Assembly (NCBI GenBank): GCA_015233495.1
Contig: JADFXQ010000017.1
Coordinates: forward strand, 1-36,048
Source of the DNA: Candidatus Omnitrophota bacterium
GTDB lineage: Bacteria; Omnitrophota; Gorgyraeia; Zapsychrales; Zapsychraceae
Direction of reading: 5' to 3'
DNA: 36,048 nucleotides
Position 1 is the first letter of the stretch. Each line of letters starts with the position of its first letter. Shown here one piece after another: positions 1-6,640 of this stretch. The notes beneath the pieces were generated by a model that was not told the origin of the DNA, searched no databases, and saw nothing but the letters and a program-made list of their open reading frames with translations. A program made the position numbers and the translations under genes.

Positions 1-71
1 CCTATATGACCCCGGCAAAATGCTTCATATCGAGCCCGGAGCTCCTCAAAGATATCGGCTTTGATGATTAA
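1..71 (+). CDS. C-terminal tail of an unidentified protein (5' partial)
   Basis: An open frame enters from the left edge in phase with position 3 and ends at a TAA at 69-71. It encodes about 22 residues ending in SPELLKDIGFDD. The phase is supported only by the absence of stops and a protein-like composition. The fragment is too short to assign a family. It runs in the same direction as hisG but is separated from it by more than 400 bases of apparently decayed DNA, so the two are probably not one operon. Confidence 0.45.
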   Translation, partial: YMTPAKCFISSPELLKDIGFDD

Positions 72-97
72 AATTTTTTTCGCCCCCCCAGGGAATA

Positions 98-113
98 GGG
101 GGTAAGGATCTAT
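98..113 (+). repeat. 16-base match to the transposase 3' end at 35628-35643
   Basis: These 16 bases recur exactly, in inverse orientation, at 35628-35643, inside the 3' coding end of the transposase at the right edge. The in-phase reading here begins GGKDLWYHSQ, against GGKDLLTVPS in the transposase. Together with the photolyase-like relic just downstream, this suggests the 72-250 stretch is leftover insertion-sequence DNA. A 16-base match can occur by chance in a window of this size, so confidence is limited. The rest of 72-250 shows no convincing gene. Confidence 0.35.
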
Positions 114-252
114 GGTATCATTCCCAACATGAAAAAATTTTGTCATTTTTCCAAGCGTGCCGTTGTGCTATGATTAGTGTTATGTGGTGATTTGGATTTG
201 ACAAAGGGCATGGCCAAATTGTCCATAACCTTCCAAAATTGAGGAATGAAAC

Positions 253-432
253 ATGGACAAAGAACGGATTGCCCGGCTAAATATAAAATCTGATGATGCG
301 GCCTGCAAAAAAGATTACGTCGGATACTGGATGGCCAGAGATTCGCTCTGTGTATCAGAAGTCGCGTCGCTTTGGCGTTCAAATTGTCAGATTTGTCAAA
401 TTTCTTTACAAATGAAATATCGCCCGCTATAA
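253..432 (+). pseudogene. Decayed N-terminal fragment resembling class II DNA photolyase
   Basis: A 59-codon frame opens MDKERIARLN and continues DYVGYWMARD. This resembles the start of class II deoxyribodipyrimidine photolyases, which begin with an ERIRxLN-like segment followed by a (Y)VxYWMxRDQR segment. After YWMARDS the resemblance stops in this frame. A shifted frame then reads SRVALAFKLSDL, similar to the following photolyase stretch (DNWALLFA-like). No continuation of the roughly 450-residue enzyme is visible, and the hisG promoter lies over its end. The best reading is a frameshifted remnant, not a working gene. The family assignment rests on memory of the motif. Confidence 0.35.
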
Positions 433-456
433 TGTCGTTCCTTTGGTGGGAACGAC
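405..456 (+). promoter_or_regulatory. Sigma-70-type promoter with start-site hairpin, upstream of hisG
   Basis: TTTACA at 405-410 and TATAAT at 428-433 are separated by exactly 17 bases, close to the housekeeping consensus. Immediately after the -10 box, an 8-bp perfect stem (434-441 with 449-456, 7-base loop) would fold at the very 5' end of the transcript. Such a stem could stabilise the mRNA. It has no T-run, so it does not look like a terminator. The promoter probably drives hisG and genes downstream of it. Confidence 0.6.
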
Positions 457-499
457 CTATTTTAACTAAGAAGTTTGCGCGGTTGCGAGGATGGAAGCT

Positions 500-1375
500 A
501 TGTCAAAATTGAGATTGGGTTTGCCGAAAGGAAGTTTGCAGGAGGCGACCGTCAAGGTGTTTGAGCGCGCCGGGTTCAAACTGTATATTTCCAGCCGGTC
601 GTATTTTCCCACGATCGACGACGCGGAAATCCAACCGATTTTATTGCGGGCGCAGGAGATGTCGCGTTACGTCGAGGACGGGACTTTGGACTGCGGCATC
701 ACCGGCGCGGATTGGATTTTGGAAAATAATTCCAAGGTGGACGTGCTGGCGGATTTGCTCTATGCCAAGCAAAGCGCGGTTAAGGTGCGCTGGGTGTTGG
801 CGGTGCCGGAAGATTCGTCCATTAAAAGCGTCAAAGATCTGGAAGGAAAGAGAATCGCTACGGAATTGGTCGGCGTGACCAAGGCTTATTTGAAAGCCAA
901 TAAAGTGAAGGCCCAGGTTGAATTCAGCTGGGGCGCCACGGAAGCGAAAGTAGCCGACGGTTTGGTGGACGCTATTGTCGAGCTGACCGAAACCGGCAGC
1001 AGTCTGCGGGCGCACAAATTGCGCATCGTCACCACAGTGTGTGAATCGACAACCCGGTTTATCGCCAATAAAACTGCGGCGAAAAATGAGTGGAAACGGA
1101 CAAAAATGGAGCAGATTGTCATGCTCCTTAAGGGCGCGATTGACGCGGCCAATATGGTGGGGCTGAAGTTGAATTTGGAAGAAAAGAATTTTGAAAAAAT
1201 TATTAAAATTCTTCCTTCCTTAAAACAACCGACGATTTCGCCTCTGAGCAAGGAAGGCTGGTTAGCCATGGAAACGGTTATCGACGAGAGTACGGTGCGC
1301 AATCTGATTCCGAAACTCAAAGCCGCGGGCGGCCAGGGCATCATCGAATATTCTTTAAACAAACTGATTTACTAA
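500..1375 (+). CDS. hisG: ATP phosphoribosyltransferase, long form (HisG)
   Basis: HisG catalyses the first step of histidine synthesis, joining ATP and PRPP to give phosphoribosyl-ATP. The N-terminus [12 protein letters not shown] and the PRPP-binding signature [13 protein letters not shown] (about residues 157-169) are diagnostic. At 291 residues it is the long form, with a C-terminal PII-like regulatory domain (about 215-291), so it should be histidine-inhibited and not need HisZ. The ORF track starts at ATG 491, but GAGG at 487-490 is well spaced only for ATG 500, giving [11 protein letters not shown]. No other his genes are in the window, so hisG is separated from the rest of the pathway. 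A consensus promoter lies 70 bases upstream. Confidence 0.95.
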   Translation: MSKLRLGLPKGSLQEATVKVFERAGFKLYISSRSYFPTIDDAEIQPILLRAQEMSRYVEDGTLDCGITGADWILENNSKVDVLADLLYAKQSAVKVRWVLAVPEDSSIKSVKDLEGKRIATELVGVTKAYLKANKVKAQVEFSWGATEAKVADGLVDAIVELTETGSSLRAHKLRIVTTVCESTTRFIANKTAAKNEWKRTKMEQIVMLLKGAIDAANMVGLKLNLEEKNFEKIIKILPSLKQPTISPLSKEGWLAMETVIDESTVRNLIPKLKAAGGQGIIEYSLNKLIY

Positions 1376-1391
1376 TCCCGGATTAAAATCT

Positions 1392-1493
1392 ATGCCGTGC
1401 GGTAAAAAAAGAAAACGGATCAAGACACGGACGCATAAGCGCAAGAAAATGCGCAAGGCGCTCCGGCATCTCAAGAAACGTAAGTCACGCTAA
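1392..1493 (+). CDS. 33-residue basic protein of the AURKAIP1/COX24 (mS38-like) family
   Basis: This short gene is missing from the ORF track. It encodes MPCGKKRKRIKTRTHKRKK followed by a further lysine/arginine-rich tail, 33 residues in all, with almost no acidic residues. It matches the bacterial members of the AURKAIP1/COX24 family, best known in Bacteroidetes (MPSGKKRKRHKMATHKRKK-type). Their mitochondrial relative, mS38, is a small-subunit ribosomal protein. The likely role is therefore a ribosome-associated peptide binding 16S rRNA, though this is inferred from the family. It lies 16 bases after hisG in the same direction. No strong Shine-Dalgarno is visible, so it may rely on coupling to hisG translation. 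Confidence 0.75.
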   Translation: MPCGKKRKRIKTRTHKRKKMRKALRHLKKRKSR

Positions 1494-1555
1494 GCCCAAA
1501 AGCTTTGATCGTGATAAACGGATTTCGCGTGTTTTTCATTCCATAGGAAAACAAT

Positions 1556-2587
1556 ATGCGTGAACTCGACAAGATCAATAGGCCCGGATTCTGCCTTGGC
1601 AAACAGATCGGCAGAGTTTGTTTCGCTTGGATGATCTTTGGCCAGGTGATATTGTCTGACGCTTGGGCATTTCCCGTTGAAACTCAGCAAGCGCAAAGCA
1701 ATGAGGCCCAAGCCTTGGCGCATTATGTGCTTGGTCAGGTCTATGATTTTTTGGGATTGAGCAACCGCGCGGTGTTGGAGTTTCAACAATCCGCCCAACT
1801 GGATCCCACGGTTTATTTTACTAATCTTCGGTTAGGCGCGGCGTATGCCCGTTTGGGGATGTTGGATGATGCCAAGCAGGCCTTGAGGCAAGCGGCAGAA
1901 AGCCGGCCCGCGGACACGCAGGCCCATTATCTGATGGCCTTGATTTATTCCACTCAGAAAAACTATGACCAGGCCGCTGCGGAATATGAGTTGATTTTAA
2001 GATCACTCGATGCCAATGACCCGCGCGGCTTTGAAATTCATAATTATCTCGCGCAGCTTTATTATTCCCAAAAAAAATATCCGCAAGCCATTGCTCAATT
2101 TGAAAAAATGTTGAGCTTGGAACCCCAAAACACCGATGTGATGTATTTTTTGGGCGCGCTTTATTTTGACTCCGGCAAGGCTGAAAAGGCCGAGAAGATT
2201 TTGCTTGCGGCGATTGTCATTGATCCGGAGCATGACGGGTGTCTGAACACCTTGGCGTATATTTACGCGGAACAAAGCCGGAAATTAGACCAGGCTTTGG
2301 CGTTGGTCAACCGCGCGTTAAAGATCGCGCCGGATCAGGGCGCGTATTGGGACACCTTGGGCTGGATTTACTTTCGCCAAGGCAAGACCGCCCAAGCTTT
2401 GGAAATGCTTAACAAAGCCGGCAGTCTGCTCGCTGACCCGGTGATTTTTGATCATCTCGGTGATGTTTATGCCGCGGATCATAATCTGCAAAAGGCTCTG
2501 GCCTATTGGAAAATGGCTTTGGAGCTGGATCCAGAGCAAAAGTCGGTGGCTCAAAAAATAAAAGAAATTTCACGGCCTCATTCCTAA
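1556..2587 (+). CDS. Exported or anchored TPR-repeat protein
   Basis: The protein has 343 residues. A hydrophobic stretch (about residues 19-38, ending in a DAWA-like cleavage site) suggests a signal peptide or anchor after a somewhat long charged N-terminus. From about residue 54 there are some eight tandem tetratricopeptide repeats, with typical positions such as A-x-Y-x-x-L-G-x-x-Y and A-x-x-x-F-x-x-A-L-x-L-x-P. TPR arrays mediate protein-protein contacts, so an envelope scaffold or assembly role is plausible, but no specific partner can be named. AGGAAAA just upstream serves as ribosome-binding site. The stop codon overlaps the ispE start (TAATG), so the two genes are translationally coupled. 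Confidence 0.8.
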   Translation: MRELDKINRPGFCLGKQIGRVCFAWMIFGQVILSDAWAFPVETQQAQSNEAQALAHYVLGQVYDFLGLSNRAVLEFQQSAQLDPTVYFTNLRLGAAYARLGMLDDAKQALRQAAESRPADTQAHYLMALIYSTQKNYDQAAAEYELILRSLDANDPRGFEIHNYLAQLYYSQKKYPQAIAQFEKMLSLEPQNTDVMYFLGALYFDSGKAEKAEKILLAAIVIDPEHDGCLNTLAYIYAEQSRKLDQALALVNRALKIAPDQGAYWDTLGWIYFRQGKTAQALEMLNKAGSLLADPVIFDHLGDVYAADHNLQKALAYWKMALELDPEQKSVAQKIKEISRPHS

Positions 2588-3444
2588 TGCGTCCATTCAC
2601 TTTAAAATCTCCTGCGAAATTAAATCTCTATTTAAGCGTCAATCACCGCCGTCCGGACGGTTATCATGACATCACGACTTTATTTGAGCGGATCAATTTA
2701 TTTGATGAAATCAGCTTTGAGTCCGCGGTTGATCAGTCCATTCGGATTTCTTGCGATCATCCGCAAGTCCCGGTGGGGCGAAAAAATCTGGTTTATCAGG
2801 CCGCGAAGTTATTGCAAGACGAATTTGGTTTGCGACAGGGCGCCCGGATTTATATCCGAAAGCGGATTCCCGTTGCGGCGGGTTTGGCGGGAGGATCAAG
2901 TAATTGCGCTACAGCGTTGCTGGGTTTAAACCGGCTCTGGGGATTGAAGTTAGGACGCGAGGAACTGGTTCGTTTCGGTCAAAGTCTGGGCTGCGATGTC
3001 GCTTTTTTTCTTTATGATACTTCTTGGGCCTGGGGCAGGGGACGAGGGGATCAGATTGAGCCTTTAGATGTGAAAACAAAATGTTGGCATATCGTCGTAA
3101 CTCCCAAGGCCAAGGTCTATTCATCCGCAGTGTATTCAGCCTTGAAATTGGAGTTGACAAAGAAAATAGAGGATGTTAATATCCTACTCTCTTATTTAAG
3201 GATGAATAATATAATAGGGCTTGGTCGTGTTTTGCATAATGATCTAGAGCCGGCAGTTTGCTCTTTTTGCTCGACGGTGGAATCGGTTAAAGCGGCTTTG
3301 AAAAAATGGGATGTGCCCGGCGCGCGGGTTTCCGGAAGCGGACCGTCGGTTTACGCGCTTACGGAGAATGCCGCTCAGGCGAGGAACATCGCGGAGCATT
3401 TAGCCCATCGCTACGCGCAGGTTTTTGTGGTAAGCACGTTTTAG
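2587..3444 (+). CDS. ispE: 4-diphosphocytidyl-2-C-methyl-D-erythritol kinase (IspE)
   Basis: IspE is the GHMP kinase that phosphorylates CDP-methylerythritol in the non-mevalonate isoprenoid pathway. The N-terminal SPAKLNLYL segment carries the expected catalytic-site lysine. The glycine-rich ATP loop PVAAGLAGGSSNCAT lies at about residues 95-109, GCDVAFFL contains the expected aspartate (about 137), and the third GHMP motif GARVSGSGPSVYAL is near the C-terminus. The ORF track opens 27 codons too early, inside the TPR gene. The true start is ATG 2587, overlapping that gene's stop by one base and giving 285 residues, a normal IspE length. Confidence 0.95.
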   Translation: MRPFTLKSPAKLNLYLSVNHRRPDGYHDITTLFERINLFDEISFESAVDQSIRISCDHPQVPVGRKNLVYQAAKLLQDEFGLRQGARIYIRKRIPVAAGLAGGSSNCATALLGLNRLWGLKLGREELVRFGQSLGCDVAFFLYDTSWAWGRGRGDQIEPLDVKTKCWHIVVTPKAKVYSSAVYSALKLELTKKIEDVNILLSYLRMNNIIGLGRVLHNDLEPAVCSFCSTVESVKAALKKWDVPGARVSGSGPSVYALTENAAQARNIAEHLAHRYAQVFVVSTF

Positions 3445-3482
3445 AGATTTACAAAGGCCCAGGCTTCCGGAGGAGCAGAATC

Positions 3483-3554
3483 ATGGGCATAAATAATTTG
3501 GCGAAAATTTTTGGCCAATTTAAAAAGTATAAACGGCTTTGCCCTAAGTTGTAA
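3483..3554 (+). CDS. Possible 23-residue small protein with a strong ribosome-binding site
   Basis: In the gap between ispE and spoVG, GGAGGA at 3469-3474 is placed 8 bases before ATG 3483, an ideal initiation site. The frame reads MGINNLAKIFGQFKKYKRLC and stops at 3554, giving 23 residues that are basic and mildly amphipathic. It is too short to assign a family. It could be a true small protein or a translated leader for spoVG. The main evidence is the quality of the Shine-Dalgarno, which is otherwise unexplained. The longer ORF in the track (3306-3554) runs through ispE in another frame and is not credible. Confidence 0.4.
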   Translation: MGINNLAKIFGQFKKYKRLCPKL

Positions 3555-3590
3555 GCAAGCGATATTTTTTAAATGCGAAGGAAATTATTT

Positions 3591-4001
3591 ATGGAAATCA
3601 CGGAAATTCGAGTCTTCCCCAAAGAGGGCCAGGATAAGAAGCTGAAGGCGTACGCGACCGTCACCTTTGATCATGTTTTTGTGGTTCGGAATATCAAGAT
3701 CATTCAGGGAGCAGCGGCTTTGTTTATCGCTATGCCGTCGCGCAAGGTTAAAAATTCTTGTTCTAAATGCGGCGTGAAAAATGAAGTTGGCAGCCGCTAT
3801 TGCAATCATTGCGCGGCGGCCCAGCCGCAGAACCGGAACGCGGAAACGGATCCTGTCGACGCGAAAGCGGATCATCGGGATATGGCCCATCCGATAACGC
3901 AGGAATTTCGTGATTATTTGCAGAAAAAGATTTTAGACGCTTACACCAAAGAAATCGCGTCCGGAAGGCCGGTGTCGAAATTTGACGCCGGGGATGATTA
4001 G
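3591..4001 (+). CDS. spoVG: SpoVG-family nucleic-acid-binding regulator with inserted zinc ribbon
   Basis: The first 52 residues (EITEIRVFPKEG, LKAYATVTFDHVFVVRNIKI, LFIAMPSRK) and the last part (RDMAHPITQEFRDYLQKKIL) match SpoVG, a small site-specific DNA/RNA-binding regulator. Canonical SpoVG is about 85-100 residues, with a short loop between the MPSRK and AHPI segments. Here that loop holds about 45 residues containing C57-x2-C60 and C71-x2-C74 in a zinc-ribbon context (CSKCGVKNEVGSRYCNHC), making 136 residues. AAGGA at 3578-3582 sits 8 bases before ATG 3591, so this start is preferred over 3573. The insert should add a metal-binding, probably nucleic-acid- or protein-contacting module. 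Confidence 0.88.
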   Translation: MEITEIRVFPKEGQDKKLKAYATVTFDHVFVVRNIKIIQGAAALFIAMPSRKVKNSCSKCGVKNEVGSRYCNHCAAAQPQNRNAETDPVDAKADHRDMAHPITQEFRDYLQKKILDAYTKEIASGRPVSKFDAGDD

Positions 4002-4005
4002 CGCT

Positions 4006-4106
4006 AAATAACAAAATTCAAAATCAAAATTTAAATTAAAAACAGAAATGCGGAATTTGATGTTTTGGGCTTAGAATTTTGTAATTTGAATTTTGTCATT
4101 TGTTAT
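4006..4106 (+). repeat. AT-rich imperfect inverted-repeat element, copy 1
   Basis: This 100-base, very A/T-rich gap begins with AATAACAAAATTC-type sequence and ends with its near reverse complement; 4011-4022 pairs exactly with 4086-4097. Its right part (4077-4106) differs from 9174-9203 in the rpsR-rplI gap at only two of 30 positions, so both are copies of one repeat family. Elements of this ACAAATTC/GAATTTTGTCATTTGT style look like small non-autonomous mobile repeats. This copy lies directly before tRNA-Gln. Confidence 0.6.
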
Positions 4107-4113
4107 CTTATCT

Positions 4114-4184
4114 TGCCTGGTGGTGTAATGGTAACACACGAGAATTTGGATCTCGTTTTCAAGGTTCGAATCCTTGCCGGGCAG
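4114..4184 (+). tRNA. tRNA-Gln (anticodon UUG)
   Basis: A full cloverleaf can be drawn. The acceptor stem is 4114-4120 with 4177-4183 (one G-U pair). The anticodon stem CGAGA/TCTCG encloses the loop ATTTGGA, giving anticodon TTG. The T arm is CAAGG-TTCGAAT-CCTTG. The discriminator base is G4184, as usual for glutamine, and CCA is not encoded. A short T-run follows directly. Confidence 0.95.
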
Positions 4185-4214
4185 TTTTTAAAAATTCGGC
4201 AAGGATTCGAACCT
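4162..4214. repeat. 18-bp perfect inverted repeat copying the tRNA-Gln T arm
   Basis: Bases 4162-4179 (T arm and part of the acceptor strand of tRNA-Gln) are repeated as an exact reverse complement at 4197-4214, 17 bases downstream. The downstream copy does not extend into a cloverleaf, so it is not a second tRNA. It could be an attachment-site relic of an element that used the tRNA 3' end, or a hairpin affecting termination or 3' processing of the tRNA transcript. A smaller stem (CGGGGA/TCCCCG) follows at about 4220-4240. Confidence 0.7.
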
Positions 4215-4297
4215 AAGGGGCGCGGGGAGATCGTCCCCGAGAGTCGATTGCGGTAAAATCTCGATTTTCGAAATATCAGAATGCGAGTCCGGAATTG

Positions 4298-5545
4298 ATG
4301 CCAGAACTCCGCTCCATCATTTTAGCCGCGGGAAAAGGGACGCGGATGAAATCCGCAATCCCGAAAGTTTTGCATGCGGTGTGCGGACAGCCGATTTTAC
4401 GCTATGTGTTGGACGTGAGTCGGGCGGCTGGAGCGCGGAAGACTTATGTTGTGGTTGGTCATCAAGCGGACGCGGTGCGGGATTTTGTAGGCGCCGCGGC
4501 GGAAGTGATCGAGCAGACGCAGCTTTTAGGAACCGCGGACGCGGTACGGCGGGTGGTTCCGTTTTTGAAAAATTTTAGCGGGGATGTGTTGATTCTTTGC
4601 GGCGATGCGCCGCTTTTAGAAAAACCAACCATCCGCGCCCTGGTCAACCGCCACCGGCGGGCGGACGCGGTATGCACCGTATTGTCCGCGGAGGTTGCCG
4701 ACCCTGCGGGTTATGGTCGAATCGTGCGGGACAATGCCGGTGAAATAATGGCGATCCGCGAGCATCAAGACGCGGATTCTCGGGAAAGGAAAATCCCGGA
4801 AATCAATGTCGGCGTGTATTGCGTCCGCTCGCGCGATTTGCTGCGGGCCTTGTCGGGTGTTACATTTAACGGCCGGAAAAAAGAATTTTATTTGACGGAT
4901 ATTGTGGCGATTTTGCGTCAGGCCAAACTGAAAGTCCAAGCGGTGAAAATCCGCGATTCCCGGGAGGGCTTGGGAATCAATACCCGAAGGGATTTGGCGC
5001 TGGCGCAGAAGGTGATGGGGGGGAAAATTCTCCAAGCTTTCATGGATAACGGCGTTACCCTTGTTGATCCTGTTAACACCTACATTGGTCACGACGTGAA
5101 AATCGGCAGGGACACGGTTATCCAGCCGTTTGTTTACATTGACCACGATGTGCGCATCGGAAAAGATTGTCAGATCGGGCCGTTTTGCCGACTGCGTCCG
5201 GGAACCCGTTTAGGCGATCGGGTTCAGATCGGGAATTTCGGCGAGGTATCGCGCAGCGGGTTTGGCGATCAGAGCGTGATGAAACACTTTGGTTTCGTGG
5301 GAGATACCCGCATAGGAAAGAATGTCAATATCGGCGCGGGGTTTGTGACCGCGAATTACGATGGAAAAAGCAAGAATAAAACAGTCATTGGCGATAAGGC
5401 CTTTATCGGCTCAAATTCCACAGTAGTCGCGCCGGTGAACATAGCCGCGCAAGCGGTTTTGGGCGCCGGGAGTGTTTTAACGCAGGGCCGGAAAATTCCG
5501 GCGGGAAAAGTGGCGGTTGGTGTCCCGGCGCGGGTGGTGCGGTAA
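4298..5545 (+). CDS. glmU: Bifunctional UDP-GlcNAc pyrophosphorylase / GlcN-1-P acetyltransferase (GlmU)
   Basis: GlmU acetylates glucosamine-1-phosphate and then couples it to UTP, giving UDP-GlcNAc for peptidoglycan and lipid A. The N-terminal uridyltransferase domain has LAAGKGTRMKS (9-19), QLLGTADAV and CGDAPLL (D103). The C-terminal left-handed beta helix (about 250-415) has RLRPGTRLG, NIGAG, NYDG and a VPARVV ending. The putative catalytic His is kept (H330), but where E. coli GlmU has K351 and Y366 this protein has S318 and F333. At 415 residues it is shorter than the usual 450-460. ATG 4298 is preferred over the TTG one codon earlier. The glmU-prs-rplY-pth order is widely conserved. 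Confidence 0.9.
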   Translation: MPELRSIILAAGKGTRMKSAIPKVLHAVCGQPILRYVLDVSRAAGARKTYVVVGHQADAVRDFVGAAAEVIEQTQLLGTADAVRRVVPFLKNFSGDVLILCGDAPLLEKPTIRALVNRHRRADAVCTVLSAEVADPAGYGRIVRDNAGEIMAIREHQDADSRERKIPEINVGVYCVRSRDLLRALSGVTFNGRKKEFYLTDIVAILRQAKLKVQAVKIRDSREGLGINTRRDLALAQKVMGGKILQAFMDNGVTLVDPVNTYIGHDVKIGRDTVIQPFVYIDHDVRIGKDCQIGPFCRLRPGTRLGDRVQIGNFGEVSRSGFGDQSVMKHFGFVGDTRIGKNVNIGAGFVTANYDGKSKNKTVIGDKAFIGSNSTVVAPVNIAAQAVLGAGSVLTQGRKIPAGKVAVGVPARVVR

Positions 5546-5579
5546 TGCGGCGATTGGGAAAATTTTAAAGGAAACTATT

Positions 5580-6530
5580 ATGGACAAAACACGAATTTTT
5601 ACCGGTAACGCGCATCCCCAATTAGCCGAGAGCATTTGTCGGCAGTTAAAGGTCAGTTTGGGCAAGGCGCTCATTTCGCGGTTCAGCGAGGGGGAAATCC
5701 GCGTCAAATTGCAAGATAATGTGCGCGGCAAAGACGTGTTTATCATTCAGCCGACTTGCCCGCCGGCAAATGAGAATTTGATGGAATTATTGATTATGAT
5801 CGACGCGGCGCGCCGGGCTTCCGCTTGGCGGATCACCGCGGTGCTGCCTTATTACGCTTACGCGCGCCAAGACCGCAAGGATCAGCCCCGCGTGCCGATC
5901 ACCGCGAAATTGGTGGCGAATTTGATCACCGCGTCGGGCGCGGACCGTGTGTTGACCATGGATTTGCATGCCTCGCAGATTCAGGGTTTTTTTGATATTC
6001 CGGTAGACCATTTGTACGCGATTAACCCGTTGTGCGAATATTTTAAGGAGAAGGCGGTTGCGGATTTGATCGTCGTGTCTCCGGATGTCGGGGGAACGCG
6101 CATGGCCCGGGCTTACGCGAAGCGTTTGGGAGTGGGTTTGGCGATTGTGGATAAACGCCGGGAAAGTCCCGAAAAGACGGAAGTCATGCATATTCTTGGC
6201 GACGTGAAAGGGAAAAGCGCGGTGATGGTCGATGATATCATCGCGACGGGAAGTTCATTGCTCGAGGCTGCGGAGGCACTGAAAAAGCAGGGAGTGAAAA
6301 AAGTATTTGCCGCGGTATCGCACGGGATTCTTTCGGGAAACGCCATTGAGCGTCTGAATGCCAGTACGGCGTTGGAAGAATTGGTTATCACCGATACGAT
6401 TCCTTTGGCGGAGTCAAAACGTTCGGATAAAATCACGGTGGTTTCCGCGGCGCCGCTTTTAGCGGACGCGATTAAACGCATCCATGATGAACAATCGATC
6501 AGTTGTTTGTTTGATGAGGCAACGAAATAG
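5580..6530 (+). CDS. prs: Ribose-phosphate pyrophosphokinase (PRPP synthetase)
   Basis: Prs makes PRPP from ribose-5-phosphate and ATP, feeding nucleotide synthesis and HisG, which is also in this window. Diagnostic segments are FSEGEIRVKLQDNVRGKDVF, PYYAYARQDRK (ATP site), TMDLHASQIQGFFDIPVDHL, the PDVGGTRMARAYA signature region and the PRPP loop VMVDDIIATGSSL. The length of 316 residues is typical. The ORF track opens 21 codons too early within glmU. ATG 5580 follows an AAGGAAA ribosome-binding site and gives the standard N-terminus. It starts 34 bases after glmU and ends in a REP-like hairpin region. Confidence 0.97.
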   Translation: MDKTRIFTGNAHPQLAESICRQLKVSLGKALISRFSEGEIRVKLQDNVRGKDVFIIQPTCPPANENLMELLIMIDAARRASAWRITAVLPYYAYARQDRKDQPRVPITAKLVANLITASGADRVLTMDLHASQIQGFFDIPVDHLYAINPLCEYFKEKAVADLIVVSPDVGGTRMARAYAKRLGVGLAIVDKRRESPEKTEVMHILGDVKGKSAVMVDDIIATGSSLLEAAEALKKQGVKKVFAAVSHGILSGNAIERLNASTALEELVITDTIPLAESKRSDKITVVSAAPLLADAIKRIHDEQSISCLFDEATK

Positions 6531-6542
6531 AGGGGACAACGG

Positions 6543-6623
6543 AATAGGGGACAGCGCCCTATTGCGTCAGTTTCACAATATTTAATCGTTAAGGCAAATC
6601 GAAATAGGGCGCTGTCTCCTATT
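6543..6623. repeat. REP-like long inverted repeat between prs and rplY
   Basis: Arms at 6543-6563 and 6603-6623 (21 bases each) are reverse complements with one mismatch. They contain the GGGGACAGCGCCCTATT type of sequence. Such hairpins are familiar, from general knowledge, as scattered repeats mobilised by Y1 (REP-associated tyrosine) transposases in many environmental genomes. No such transposase is in this window. The element could form a stable mRNA stem separating prs from rplY expression. Confidence 0.7.
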
Positions 6624-6640
6624 TATTAAGGCGGAAGAAC

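Noticed and set aside
143-382. 79-residue minus-strand ORF in the left gap
   Set aside because: No recognisable motif or ribosome-binding site, and it lies over the photolyase-like relic and IS-like scar on the other strand.
4065-4256. 63-residue plus-strand ORF
   Set aside because: It reads through the AT-rich repeat, tRNA-Gln and the inverted copy; the tRNA explains the conserved sequence.
4197-4260. Possible minus-strand tRNA at the inverted T-arm copy
   Set aside because: Only the T-loop half matches; the T stem has mismatches and no acceptor or anticodon arm can be drawn.
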